A stretch of DNA of 53,827 bases from Micromonospora inaquosa (GTDB taxonomy: Bacteria; Actinomycetota; Actinomycetes; Mycobacteriales; Micromonosporaceae), in contig NZ_QGSZ01000130.1 of the NCBI RefSeq assembly GCF_003857055.1, positions 1 through 53,827 of the forward strand. The letters run 5' to 3'. Below are positions 25,944-34,632 of this stretch, in pieces; position 1 is the stretch's first letter; each line of letters begins with the position of its first letter. Below the pieces are notes generated by a model, which was not told the origin of the DNA, searched no databases, and worked only from the letters and a program-made list of their open reading frames with translations. The translations under genes and the position numbers were made by a program.

Positions 25944-26612
25944 ATCAGCGTCGAACCACGCGTGAACGAGCAGATCCGGGCACGTGAGGTCCGACTGGTC
26001 GGCCCAGAGGGTGAGCAGGTGGGCATCGTCCCGCTGGAGCGCGCTCTTCAGCTGGCCGCGGACGTCGATCTGGACCTGGTCGAGGTTGCGCCGATGGCGC
26101 GCCCGCCGGTGTGCAAGCTCATGGACTTCGGCAAGTTCAAGTACGAGAGCGCACTCAAGGCGCGCGAAGCGCGGCGTAATCAGCAGCAGACCGTCATCAA
26201 GGAAATGAAGCTTCGGCCGAAGATCGACCCGCACGACTACGAGACCAAGAAGGGTCACGTGGTGCGGTTCCTCAAGGCGGGCGACAAGGTCAAGGTGACG
26301 ATCATGTTCCGCGGTCGCGAGCAGAGCCGCCCGGAGCTGGGTTACCGGCTCCTGCGCCGGCTCGAGTCCGAGATCACGGACCTGGGATACGTCGAGGCCG
26401 CTCCGAAGCAGGACGGCCGAAACATGATCATGGTTCTCGCCCCGCATCGGGCCGTCAAGGCCTCCGCGGTCGCCGCTACGGCGTCTCGCGGCGGACCTCG
26501 GGACCGGGTAGGGGACGAGTCCGCCGCTCCGGAAGCCGATGAGACCGCGGCGGTCAGCGAGACCGCAGCAGCCGGTGACACCGGCCTCGCCGCCGACACC
26601 AGCGGCGAGTAA
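25944..26612 (+). CDS. infC: translation initiation factor IF-3
   Basis: A 222-aa factor binding the 30S subunit and proofreading the start codon. The N-domain ([18 protein letters not shown]), linker ([20 protein letters not shown]) and C-domain ([20 protein letters not shown]) are complete, followed by an Ala/Glu-rich tail of ~50 residues. No ATG, GTG or TTG is at the expected start; the frame begins with ATC at 25944, 4 nt after GAGGAGG. A non-canonical AUU/AUC start allows IF3 to repress its own synthesis. The first canonical alternative is GTG at 25962, which would remove conserved residues. Confidence 0.93.
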   Translation: MSVEPRVNEQIRAREVRLVGPEGEQVGIVPLERALQLAADVDLDLVEVAPMARPPVCKLMDFGKFKYESALKAREARRNQQQTVIKEMKLRPKIDPHDYETKKGHVVRFLKAGDKVKVTIMFRGREQSRPELGYRLLRRLESEITDLGYVEAAPKQDGRNMIMVLAPHRAVKASAVAATASRGGPRDRVGDESAAPEADETAAVSETAAAGDTGLAADTSGE

Positions 26613-26632
26613 CAGGGGAGAAGACGTTCCAC

Positions 26633-26827
26633 ATGCCGAAGATGAAGAGCCACACGGGTATGGGTAAGCGGGTCAAGGTGACCGGCAAGGGCAAGATCGT
26701 TGCCCAGCAGGCCGGCCTCCGCCACAACCTGGAGAAGAAGCCCTCCACCCAGACCCGCCGGCTGACCGGCACGGTCGTGCTGGCCAAGGCCGACGTCAAG
26801 CGCATCAAGAAGCTGCTCGGCCGCTGA
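26633..26827 (+). CDS. rpmI: 50S ribosomal protein L35
   Basis: A 64-aa basic protein of the large subunit with the family opening PKMKSHTGMGKRVKVTGKGK and end RRLTGTVVLAKADVKRIKKL. Length matches the family. It follows infC by 20 nt with GGGGAGAAG upstream and belongs to the infC-rpmI-rplT operon. Confidence 0.98.
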   Translation: MPKMKSHTGMGKRVKVTGKGKIVAQQAGLRHNLEKKPSTQTRRLTGTVVLAKADVKRIKKLLGR

Positions 26828-26859
26828 CGCGCGCCACCTTTACGTAAGAAGGAGTTGAG

Positions 26860-27252
26860 ATGGCACGCGTCAAGCGGGCTGTAAACGCCCAGAAGAAGCG
26901 TCGTACCCTGCTGGAGTCCGCGAGTGGTTACCGCGGTCAGCGCTCCCGCCTGTACCGCAAGGCCAAGGAGCAGGTGCTGCACTCGATGCAGTACGCCTAC
27001 CGGGACCGTCGCGACCGCAAGGGCGACTTCCGGCAGCTGTGGATTCAGCGGATCAACGCGGGCGCCCGGGCCAACGGGATGACCTACAACCGTCTGATCC
27101 AGGGCCTGCGTCTGGCCGGCATCGAGGTCGACCGCAAGATCCTGGCCGACATGGCTGTCAACGACGCCGCCTCTTTCGCGGCGATCGTCGAGCTGGCCCG
27201 GGCCGCGGTCACGGCCGAGGGTACCGGCGGCGCGGCGGCTCAGGCCGCCTGA
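26860..27252 (+). CDS. rplT: 50S ribosomal protein L20
   Basis: A 130-aa assembly protein of the large subunit. The basic N-terminal extension ([20 protein letters not shown]) and the globular C-domain ([20 protein letters not shown]) match the family; the last ~12 residues are a small Ala/Gly-rich tail. The ATG is preceded by AAGGAG. In other bacteria L20 represses this operon by binding its own mRNA. Confidence 0.98.
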   Translation: MARVKRAVNAQKKRRTLLESASGYRGQRSRLYRKAKEQVLHSMQYAYRDRRDRKGDFRQLWIQRINAGARANGMTYNRLIQGLRLAGIEVDRKILADMAVNDAASFAAIVELARAAVTAEGTGGAAAQAA

Positions 27253-27335
27253 TCCCCACGCACCAGAGCGAGGCGTCTCCCGTGTCGGCACCGCCGTCCG
27301 GGGGGCGCCTCAATCGTGTCGGAGGAACGCACACC

Positions 27336-28133
27336 ATGGCCTTCACCCCGCGTACCCCCAGGGTTGTCGCCGCCCGCCGCCTGCAACGCCGCCGGGACCG
27401 CGACGCCACCGGCCGTTTCCTGGCCGAGGGCCCGCAGGCGGTCCGCGAGGCCCTCGCACGGCCCGGGGTCGTCACCGAACTCTTTGGTACGACCACCGCG
27501 CTCGACCGTTACCCGGAGTTGGCCGCCACGGCGGCCCACGCCGACGTGCCGGTCTCCGAGGTGACCGACGACGCCCTCGCCGCGCTGGCCGAGACCGTCG
27601 CCCCGCAGGGGCTGGTGGCCGTCTGCCGGCACCTGGACGTGTCGCTGGAGCAGGCCCTCGCGGGTGGGCCCCGGCTGGTGGCGGTGCTCGCCGAGATCCG
27701 CGACCCGGGCAACGCCGGCACGGTGCTGCGCACCGCCGACGCCGCCGGTGCGGGTGCCGTGGTCTTCGCCGGCGACGCCGTCGACCCGTACAACGGCAAG
27801 TGTGTGCGGGCCTCGGCCGGCAGCCTCTTCCACGTCGACGTGGTGCGCGCCACCGACCCGCTCGCGGTGGTCGACGCGCTGCGCGCCGCCGGGCTGTCGA
27901 TCTTCGCCACCACCGGGTACGGCGACGACGACCTGGACGACCTGACCGATTACGGTCGGCTCGTCGGGCCCACCGCCTGGCTGTTCGGCTCCGAGGCGCA
28001 CGGCCTGCCCGAGGAGTTGACCGCCGCCGCCGACGCCCGGGTGCGGGTGCCGTTGTACGGGCGCGCGGAGAGCCTCAACCTGGCTGCCGCCGCCGCGGTC
28101 TGCCTGTACGCTTCGGCGAGAGCGCAGCGCTGA
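27336..28133 (+). CDS. SpoU-family RNA 2'-O-methyltransferase
   Basis: A 265-aa SPOUT enzyme. An N-terminal substrate-binding domain (to ~105) is followed by the trefoil-knot catalytic domain with motif 1 AEIRDPGNAGTVLRTADAAG, motif 2 AWLFGSEAHGLPEEL and motif 3 VRVPLYGRAESLNLAAAAAV. It should methylate a ribose 2'-OH in rRNA or tRNA; TsnR-type resistance or TrmH/RlmB-type housekeeping roles share these motifs. The ATG at 27336 follows GGAGG; its place between rplT and pheS is common in actinobacteria. Confidence 0.92.
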   Translation: MAFTPRTPRVVAARRLQRRRDRDATGRFLAEGPQAVREALARPGVVTELFGTTTALDRYPELAATAAHADVPVSEVTDDALAALAETVAPQGLVAVCRHLDVSLEQALAGGPRLVAVLAEIRDPGNAGTVLRTADAAGAGAVVFAGDAVDPYNGKCVRASAGSLFHVDVVRATDPLAVVDALRAAGLSIFATTGYGDDDLDDLTDYGRLVGPTAWLFGSEAHGLPEELTAAADARVRVPLYGRAESLNLAAAAAVCLYASARAQR

Positions 28134-28191
28134 GGTGACCGCCTCCGGCGCGTCTGAGAGCGCGACTGACAGCAGGGGAGAGCATCCGGCC

Positions 28192-28251
28192 ATGAACGCG
28201 AGACGGCGTTCGTTTAGCCAGCCCGCCGGTGTCGGCGGGCGGCGGGCCTGA
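28192..28251 (+). CDS. possible pheST leader peptide
   Basis: A 19-codon frame (plus stop) with an ATG preceded by GGGGAG, reading MNARRRSFSQPAGVGGRRA. Its eighth codon is TTT, a rare Phe codon in this genome, and it lies 6 nt before the 5' arm of a hairpin. The position upstream of the phenylalanyl-tRNA synthetase genes makes a ribosome-stalling leader attractive. One Phe codon is fewer than usual for attenuators, so this is tentative. Confidence 0.4.
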   Translation: MNARRRSFSQPAGVGGRRA

Positions 28252-28284
28252 CCTGCTCCCTGCGCAACTCCTACCGGCGGGCTG
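28219..28284 (+). promoter_or_regulatory. mutually exclusive hairpins upstream of pheS
   Basis: The block at 28219-28230 (cagcccgccggt) can pair perfectly over 12 bp with 28273-28284 (accggcgggctg), or its inner part 28221-28228 can pair over 8 bp with 28233-28240 across a GTGT loop. The two structures cannot coexist. The 5' arm overlaps the C-terminal half of the possible leader frame. There is no U tract, so the outcome on transcription or translation is unclear. Confidence 0.5.
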
Positions 28285-28362
28285 CGGCACAGCCGCGCGT
28301 CCGTAGACTCGCTTAGCCGCCCGTGGAGGGCTGGCGCCGCCGTGAGGGAGTGCCCGTACGCC

Positions 28363-29430
28363 ATGAGCTACCGCAACGATCCGTACGACCCGAAGCAGGT
28401 CGCCCTGCTCGACCCCACCGCCCTGGCCGAGGCCGTCGCGGACGCCACGAAGGCGTTCGAGGCCGCCGCCGACCCGGACGCGCTGACCGCGCTGCGCTCG
28501 GTGCACCTGGGTGACCGGTCACCGGTCTCCCTCGCCCGCCGGGAGATCGGCGCGCTGCCGCCGGCCGCGAAATCCGACGCCGGCAAGCGGGTCAACGAGG
28601 CCCGCCGGGCGATCGAGTCCGCGTACGCCGAGCGCGCCGAGGTGGTGGAGCGCGAGCAGGCCGAGCGGGTGCTGGTCGAGGAGCGGGTGGACGTCACCCT
28701 GCCCTACGACCGGCGTCCGCGTGGCGCCCGGCACCCGTTGAGCACCCTGATGGAGTCGATCAGCGACCTCTTCGTGGGGATGGGCTACGAGGTGGCCGAG
28801 GGGCCCGAGGTCGACCTGGAGTGGGTCAACTTCGACGCGCTGAACATTCCCGCCGACCACCCGGCGCGGGGGTTGATGGACACCTTCCACATCGCGCCGG
28901 AGGGCTCGGGCCTTGTTCTCCGCACGCACACGTCGACGGTGCAGACCCGCACGATGCTCAGCCGCAAGCCGCCGATCTACGTGATCGTGCCGGGCCGCGT
29001 CTACCGCACCGACGAGATCGACGCCACCCACAGCCCGGTGTTCCACCAGGCCGAGGGCCTGGTGGTCGACAAGGGCATCACGATGGCGCACCTGCGGGGC
29101 ACATTGGACCACTTCGCCCGCGCGATGTTCGGCCCGGAGGCGAAGACCCGGTGGCGGCCGCACTACTTCCCGTTCACGGAGCCGTCGGCGGAGTTCGACG
29201 TGTGGTTCCCGGAGCACCGGGACGGCCCGCAGTGGGTCGAGTGGGGTGGCTGCGGCATGGTCAACCCGCGGGTGCTGCGCGCCTGCGGCGTCGACCCGGA
29301 GGTCTACTCCGGGTTCGCCTTCGGCATGGGCATCGACCGGACCCTGATGGTCCGGCACGGGGTCAGCGACATCCGCCATCTCTTCGAGGGCGACGTGCGG
29401 TTCAGCCGCGCGCTCGGGACCGGGGCGTAG
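28363..29430 (+). CDS. pheS: phenylalanyl-tRNA synthetase, alpha subunit
   Basis: A 355-aa catalytic subunit of the alpha2-beta2 class II synthetase. An N-terminal coiled coil (~1-100) is followed by the catalytic core: motif 2 [19 protein letters not shown], the Phe-binding region [21 protein letters not shown], and motif 3 [13 protein letters not shown]. The ATG at 28363 gives the typical short N-terminus (SYRNDPYDP); a GTG 21 nt upstream is possible. pheT begins 40 nt after its stop. Confidence 0.96.
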   Translation: MSYRNDPYDPKQVALLDPTALAEAVADATKAFEAAADPDALTALRSVHLGDRSPVSLARREIGALPPAAKSDAGKRVNEARRAIESAYAERAEVVEREQAERVLVEERVDVTLPYDRRPRGARHPLSTLMESISDLFVGMGYEVAEGPEVDLEWVNFDALNIPADHPARGLMDTFHIAPEGSGLVLRTHTSTVQTRTMLSRKPPIYVIVPGRVYRTDEIDATHSPVFHQAEGLVVDKGITMAHLRGTLDHFARAMFGPEAKTRWRPHYFPFTEPSAEFDVWFPEHRDGPQWVEWGGCGMVNPRVLRACGVDPEVYSGFAFGMGIDRTLMVRHGVSDIRHLFEGDVRFSRALGTGA

Positions 29431-29470
29431 GCGATGCGGGTACGAGACACGGGAACGGTGGTCTGAAGTC

Positions 29471-32050
29471 ATGCGAGTTTCTGTCAGTTGGCTACGGGAG
29501 TACGTCGACCTCCCGGCCGACCTGCCCACCGGTGACCTGGAGCAGGCCCTGGTCGACCTCGGCATCGAGGTCGAGTCCGTGGTGGACCTGGCCGCGTCCG
29601 TCACCGGCCAGTTGGTCGTCGGCGAGGTCCGCGAGATCGAGGAGTTGACCGGTTTCAAGAAGCCGATCCGGTTCTGCCGGGTCGACGTGGGTGCCGCCAA
29701 CGGCACCGGCGAGCCGCAGGAGATCGTCTGCGGGGCGCGTAACTTCGCTGTCGGTGACCGGGTGGTGGTGATTCTGCCCGGCGGCGTGCTGCCCGGCGGT
29801 TTCGCCATCGGCGCCCGCAAGACGTACGGGCACAACTCGGCGGGCATGATCTGCTCGGCGAAGGAGTTGGGCGTGAGCGACGACCACTCCGGCATCATCG
29901 TGCTGGGGCCGGACGTGACGGCCAAGCCGGGGGACGACGCGCGCCCGGTGGTCGGCCTGGACGACGTCGTGCTCGATCTGGAGGTCACCCCCGACCGGGG
30001 GTACGCGCTGAGCCTGCGCGGCCTGGCCCGGGAGCTGTCGCACGCGATCGACGTGCCGTTGCGCGACCCGGCCCTGGCGCCGGCTCCGGGCGGCACCCAG
30101 ACGCCGGCGTACCCGGTGGAGGTCCGCGACACGGTCGGCTGCGACCGGTTCACGGCCCGCCTGGTCCGGGGCGTCGACCCGACCGCGCCGACCCCGTCCT
30201 GGATGCGGCAGCGGCTCGTCACCGCCGGCATCCGCAGCATCTCGCTGCCGGTCGACATCACCAACTACGTGATGTTGGAGCTGGGCCAGCCGATGCACGC
30301 CTTCGACGCCGACCGGATCGTCGGGTCGCTGGTGGTCCGCCGCGCCGAGGCGGGGGAGAAGCTGACCACCCTCGACGGCGTCACCCGGGTGCTCACCGCC
30401 GACGACATGGTGATCTGCGACGCTGGGCTGGACAGCGCCCTCGGGGGCCAGGGTGACGGCGTCCCGATCTCCCTCGCCGCGGTGATGGGTGGCGAGACCA
30501 GCGAGGTCGTCGCCGGCACCACCACCGTGCTCTTCGAGGCGGCGCACTGGGACCCGGCGATGGTCGGGCGCACCGCCCGCCGGCACAAGCTGTTCAGCGA
30601 GGCCGCGAAGCGCTGGGAGCGGGGCGTCGACCCGGCCGTGGCGCTGGTCGCGCTGGAGCGTGCCGTGCGGCTGCTCACCGAGCACGGCGGAGGCACCCCG
30701 AGCGCGGAGATCCTGGACATCGACCACGTCCGGCCGCGTACCCCGATCAGTCTGCCGGCGGACCTGCCGACCCGGCGGGTGGGTGTCGAGTACCCGCCGG
30801 CGCGGGTGGTGGCCCTGCTGGAGCGGGTCGGCTGCACTGTGGCGCAGGGCGCGGACCGGTTGTCCGAGGACCCGGGCGCGGTCGGCGTGGCCAGCGGCGT
30901 CGGGACGGTGCTGAGCGTCACCCCGCCGACCTGGCGACCCGACCTGACCGACCCGGCCGACCTGGTCGAGGAAGTGGTCCGCCTCGACGGGTACGACCGG
31001 GTGCCGTCGGTGCTGCCGACCGCGCCTCCGGGCCGCGGTCTGACCCCGCGGCAGCGTCGCCGTCGGGCCGTCGCCGGATCGCTGGCGGAGCGGGGGTACG
31101 TGGAGGTGCTCGCGCACCCGTTCGTGTCTCCGGAGCTGGCCGATCAGCTCGGCCTGCCGGCCGACGACCCGCGTCGGCCCGCGGTGCGGCTGGCCAACCC
31201 GCTGTCCGAGGAGGAGCCGCTGCTGCGCACCACGCTGCTCGGCCCGCTGCTCGGCATCCTCAAGCGCAACCTCGGCCGGGGTCACCGTGACCTGGCCCTC
31301 TACGAGATCGGCGCGGTCTTCCACCCGCGCGTCGGTGCCGGCAGCCCGCCGGCGATGGGCGTGGACCGACGCCCCACCGACGAGGAGTTCGCTGCCGCCG
31401 ACGCGGTGGTGCCGGCGCAGCCGGTGCACGTCGCGGTGGTGCTCGCCGGCGACCTGGACCCGGCCGGCTGGTGGGGGCCGGGTCGACCGGCCGGCTGGGC
31501 GGACGCGATCGAGGCGGCCCGTGACGTGCTGGCCGCCGCCGGGATCCCCGACGAGCGGGTCGAGGTGCGCGCTGCCGAGTACGCCCCGTGGCACCCGGGC
31601 CGCTGCGCCGAGCTGCTGGTCGACGGCTCAGTCGTCGGACACGCCGGTGAGCTGCACCCGCTGGTGGTCGCGGCGCTGGAGCTGCCCCGCCGCACCAGCG
31701 CGATGGAGCTGAACCTCGACACGCTGCCGTCGACCCCGGTGACGCCCGCGCCGACGGTCTCCGGCTTCCCGCCGGCGCTGATCGACGTGGCGCTGGTGGT
31801 GGACGATTCGGTGCCGGCGGAGCAGGTGCGCCGGGCGCTGGAGGCGGGCGCCGGTGAGCTGCTGGAGGACGTGCGGCTCTTCGACGTGTACTCCGGTGCG
31901 CAGCTCGGTGAGGGCCGCCGGTCGCTGGCGTACAAGCTCACCTTCCGGGCACCGGACCGGACGCTCACCGTCGAGGAGGCGGTCGCGGCACGGGACGCGG
32001 CGGTCGCCGTCGCGGCGGAGCGCCTCGGCGCCACCCTGCGCGGCGCCTGA
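29471..32050 (+). CDS. pheT: phenylalanyl-tRNA synthetase, beta subunit
   Basis: An 859-aa subunit with the usual modules: an N-terminal tRNA-binding OB-fold (~40-155, with GFKKPIRFCRVDVG), the B3/B4 editing domain (~215-400, with DITNYVMLELGQPMHAFD), the B5 domain (~415-510), a catalytically inactive class II core (~515-740) and the C-terminal anticodon-binding fold (FPPALIDVALVVD to the end). Length is normal for actinobacteria. The gene ends 77 nt before a strong hairpin and a block of accessory genes instead of running into argC. Confidence 0.96.
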   Translation: MRVSVSWLREYVDLPADLPTGDLEQALVDLGIEVESVVDLAASVTGQLVVGEVREIEELTGFKKPIRFCRVDVGAANGTGEPQEIVCGARNFAVGDRVVVILPGGVLPGGFAIGARKTYGHNSAGMICSAKELGVSDDHSGIIVLGPDVTAKPGDDARPVVGLDDVVLDLEVTPDRGYALSLRGLARELSHAIDVPLRDPALAPAPGGTQTPAYPVEVRDTVGCDRFTARLVRGVDPTAPTPSWMRQRLVTAGIRSISLPVDITNYVMLELGQPMHAFDADRIVGSLVVRRAEAGEKLTTLDGVTRVLTADDMVICDAGLDSALGGQGDGVPISLAAVMGGETSEVVAGTTTVLFEAAHWDPAMVGRTARRHKLFSEAAKRWERGVDPAVALVALERAVRLLTEHGGGTPSAEILDIDHVRPRTPISLPADLPTRRVGVEYPPARVVALLERVGCTVAQGADRLSEDPGAVGVASGVGTVLSVTPPTWRPDLTDPADLVEEVVRLDGYDRVPSVLPTAPPGRGLTPRQRRRRAVAGSLAERGYVEVLAHPFVSPELADQLGLPADDPRRPAVRLANPLSEEEPLLRTTLLGPLLGILKRNLGRGHRDLALYEIGAVFHPRVGAGSPPAMGVDRRPTDEEFAAADAVVPAQPVHVAVVLAGDLDPAGWWGPGRPAGWADAIEAARDVLAAAGIPDERVEVRAAEYAPWHPGRCAELLVDGSVVGHAGELHPLVVAALELPRRTSAMELNLDTLPSTPVTPAPTVSGFPPALIDVALVVDDSVPAEQVRRALEAGAGELLEDVRLFDVYSGAQLGEGRRSLAYKLTFRAPDRTLTVEEAVAARDAAVAVAAERLGATLRGA

Positions 32051-32126
32051 CGGGTGCCGCCGCCCCACCCCCGCGATCTCTTGATCCGCGGGTTCGGGGT
32101 CCGAGTCTTTGACGGCGCACCTGCAA

Positions 32127-32170
32127 TTAAGGCTCTGGCCAGGTGATTCTTCACCTGGCCAGAGCCTTAA
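32127..32170. terminator. 20-bp perfect hairpin after pheT
   Basis: A perfect 20-bp stem (32127-32146 with 32151-32170) with a TTCT loop lies 77 nt after pheT. The stem ends in TTAA on both sides and is followed by AAAATGG, so it lacks a U tract in either direction. It is a likely terminator for pheST and sits at the boundary between conserved and accessory DNA. Confidence 0.75.
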
Positions 32171-32211
32171 AAATGGTGGATTGAATACGGCACCCCGTTG
32201 CGGAGGTTCTC

Positions 32212-32406
32212 GTGGGTAGCTATTCAATGGATGAACGTGAAGCATTTGAGGCGATGTCAAGGTTCATCTGGCAATTCGCAAATCGGGCGGGGGATGATCT
32301 ACTCACGCTATTGGGTGATATTTCCCTCGAGGCCGATGGGAATCCTACTGATTCGGCAGCATGGACGGACTGGCTGGAATGTGTTCGGGTGACCGTGGAC
32401 AAGTGA
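32212..32406 (+). CDS. small acidic protein of unknown function
   Basis: A 64-aa protein starting at GTG with GGAGG 5 nt upstream. It is acidic and helical (DEREAFEAMSRFIWQFANRAGDDLLTLLGDI) and has no signal peptide. Its codons (for example ATT, TCA, AAT, GTT) are markedly less GC-biased than those of neighbours, which points to recent acquisition. Size, acidity and context would suit an orphan immunity protein, but no family was recognised and no toxin gene is adjacent. Confidence 0.6.
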   Translation: MGSYSMDEREAFEAMSRFIWQFANRAGDDLLTLLGDISLEADGNPTDSAAWTDWLECVRVTVDK

Positions 32407-32500
32407 CGCCGCGCCGAAGCCCGTTTTCAATTTCATGGCACCGGCAGTTGGCGCCATGACCGAGGAGCTTTAGGTACACGAGCCACGTGTCCTGCCGTCT

Positions 32501-33211
32501 TCAGGCGCGCAGTATGGGAATGCTGTCGAGCTGATCTCGGCGAAGGTTTGATCCGATGATGCCGGCCGGCCGTCCCCGGTCGCGTCTGCAAGCCACTACC
32601 TCGTTCGGCGTGATCGCGAAGTCGACGCTGAAGTCATGGTCCGCGTCGGGCAGCGCATCGTCGAGGAGTTGGGTCTGGTGGATCGTGGTGGCGATGGCGG
32701 TCTCGGTGGTGACGAGTCCGGCCTCGGTGAGGAGGGCAATCTCCAGGTCGGAGTAGCCGGCGCCCTTGCCGACCCGCACGCCGCTTTGGCGGCTGATTGC
32801 GACGCTGCCACAGACGATGAGGTCCACCGGGCGCATTTCGGCGGGTTCCACGGTGGGAGCGACCTGCGGCGCACCGCTACTCGTAGCTGCGGTCTCGATT
32901 GGTGCGGTGAGGCTGGCGGGGTCGAGCAGATAGAAGGGCTTGGGGGTAGCGAGTTTCGGGACCGCCATGTAGAGCAGCTTGCCTTCTTGCAGGGCTCGTA
33001 CCCGGACGGGAAGTTGTGCCCGGTCCGGGTTGCACTTGATTACTCGGGCCTTCTTCCATACGTCCAGTTCCGCGAGGCGGGCTGCGGCCTCTTCCTTGCC
33101 GACGAAGTCGGGGATGTGACCGTGCACGCCAAGTGGGGCGGTGCCGTCACGTTCAAGGAGGTCCCATACGTGTTGCCGAACGGCGTGTTTGGCGCGGTCG
33201 ATGTCGGTCAC
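32501..33211 (-). CDS. 5-formyltetrahydrofolate cyclo-ligase-like protein
   Basis: A 236-aa protein resembling the MTHFS family, which converts 5-formyl-THF to 5,10-methenyl-THF with ATP. The key ATP/Mg loop reads SGVRVGKGAGYSDLE, close to the family G-x-R-x-G-x-G-x-G-Y-x-D; the strand DLIVCGSVAIS and the basic N-terminal region fit. Ser replaces the second Tyr (GYSD, not GYYD). The GTG start at 33211 has GGAG upstream. It follows the HTH/TPR regulator by 10 nt in one operon. A paralogue rather than the housekeeping enzyme is likely. Confidence 0.75.
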   Translation of the reverse strand: MTDIDRAKHAVRQHVWDLLERDGTAPLGVHGHIPDFVGKEEAAARLAELDVWKKARVIKCNPDRAQLPVRVRALQEGKLLYMAVPKLATPKPFYLLDPASLTAPIETAATSSGAPQVAPTVEPAEMRPVDLIVCGSVAISRQSGVRVGKGAGYSDLEIALLTEAGLVTTETAIATTIHQTQLLDDALPDADHDFSVDFAITPNEVVACRRDRGRPAGIIGSNLRRDQLDSIPILRA

Positions 33212-33221
33212 GTTGATGCTC

Positions 33222-34388
33222 CTATGGGCTCATGAGTGTGAGGAGTCGGTCGTTCACGTCCTGGACCGAGGGCTCGTTGCGCCAGGGGCGTAGCTGTCGG
33301 GCGGCGGCGAAGGTGAGGTTGAGTCCGCCGCCGGCACGGGTCCGTTCGATGACGTCGATGGCCTGATGCAGGTAGGACGTTGCGGCGTCGACGTCGCGTT
33401 GGAGGATGCTGGCGAGGGCGAGATTGCCGAGGATGACGGCGGTGGATTTGCGGCGTGCGGCGATCAGGTTTCGGGCGTCTCCGAGCGCTCGCACGGCTTG
33501 GTCTGGCTTGTTGAGGGAGAGCCAGCAGGAGCCCGCGAGTCTTGTGTAGTGGCTGGGGCAGAAGATGTCGGTAGCTGGGTCTCGGGCGTCGACGGCGGCG
33601 AAGTGAGCTTCAGCGGTACCGAGAGCGTCGGAGCAGTCCCCGGCCTGACCGAGCATCGCGTGTGCCTCGGCCCGATGCAGTTGGGCGAGGCCGGCGATGA
33701 CGTGACTGTCGGTGTGGCTGACGGCGGCGGCGCGCGTCGTCAGGACAAGGCCGGTGTCGGGTCGTTTGGTGCCGTAGAGGGCGAGGTAGCTCTTGCGGAG
33801 CAACGCGTTAGCCTCGGTGACCGGGTCTCGCGTTTCCTGGGCTGCGCTGATCGCTTGATCGAAGTAGGCGGCGCTGGTGACATGGTCGCGCCGCTGCGAG
33901 GCGTCCCAGACGAGTTGACCCATCAAGGTCGCGGACTCGGCGACTGCTGCCGCCAGTTCGCGCTGGACCGGCCCGTTGCTGGCGTGTTGGCGAAGGAAGA
34001 TTGCCTGACCGTGTAGTTGCCCGGCCCCGGCGAGCAGGAGCGTCGAGGGCGTCTGATCGTAGCGCTCGTCGAGGCGCTGCACGCGCTCCCTCAGGTGCGC
34101 CACGGCGATCAGGTCGACGCGGCCGGGGTTGCGCAGCACGTAGCTGAGACGCTCATCGGGCGGTGACGGTGCCTGGCCGACGTCGGCCAGGAGGTCGGCC
34201 AGTGCCTCGATCGACAGCTTGAGGGCTGCGGCGAGACGCGGCCGGTGCCAGGGCTGGGGGTCAGTCTCCGCCCGTTCCCACCGCACGATGGTGGAGCGAT
34301 CGACGCCGAGGGCTTCGGCGAGGCGTTCCTGGCTCAGACCGATCGTCTTGCGGCGCTGGGCGAGCAGGTGCCGACGCCTATCTGCCAC
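33222..34388 (-). CDS. XRE-family regulator with TPR-like C-terminus
   Basis: A 388-aa protein. Residues ~5-65 form an XRE helix-turn-helix (IGLSQERLAEALGVDRSTIVRWER); the rest is a helical TPR-like region with repeated Ala-rich pairs (AAYFDQAISAAQETRD, GDCSDALGTAEAHFAA, PDQAVRALGDARNL). GGGAGG 9 nt upstream selects the GTG at 34388; another GTG 33 nt earlier lacks such a site. Typical actinomycete architecture with unknown ligand. It is divergent from a CxxC protein gene and followed by the cyclo-ligase-like gene. Confidence 0.87.
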   Translation of the reverse strand: MADRRRHLLAQRRKTIGLSQERLAEALGVDRSTIVRWERAETDPQPWHRPRLAAALKLSIEALADLLADVGQAPSPPDERLSYVLRNPGRVDLIAVAHLRERVQRLDERYDQTPSTLLLAGAGQLHGQAIFLRQHASNGPVQRELAAAVAESATLMGQLVWDASQRRDHVTSAAYFDQAISAAQETRDPVTEANALLRKSYLALYGTKRPDTGLVLTTRAAAVSHTDSHVIAGLAQLHRAEAHAMLGQAGDCSDALGTAEAHFAAVDARDPATDIFCPSHYTRLAGSCWLSLNKPDQAVRALGDARNLIAARRKSTAVILGNLALASILQRDVDAATSYLHQAIDVIERTRAGGGLNLTFAAARQLRPWRNEPSVQDVNDRLLTLMSP

Positions 34389-34632
34389 GACGTGCCGCCT
34401 CCCTTCGCCGCCATCCGTCACGGTCCATTCATCCAGCTCACACCGTGTGACGCAATGGGGATGCGTCAGTTCTGCGCCGTTGCCGCGCTGGGCGTCAGCG
34501 ATCGCCGGGGCTTGTGTAGACGCATGGCCGGACCGGGCGAGAGCAGAAGCCGCTACACAAGGCGTGACGACTGCGCGAGCTCCCGTCCGTTCCGCTGCCA
34601 GCCCAAGCCCGACCTATTGAGTGGGGGAAAAG

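Noticed and set aside
29492..31594. 700-aa leftward frame
   Set aside because: Antisense to pheT, His/Arg/Gly-rich; a shadow of codon bias.
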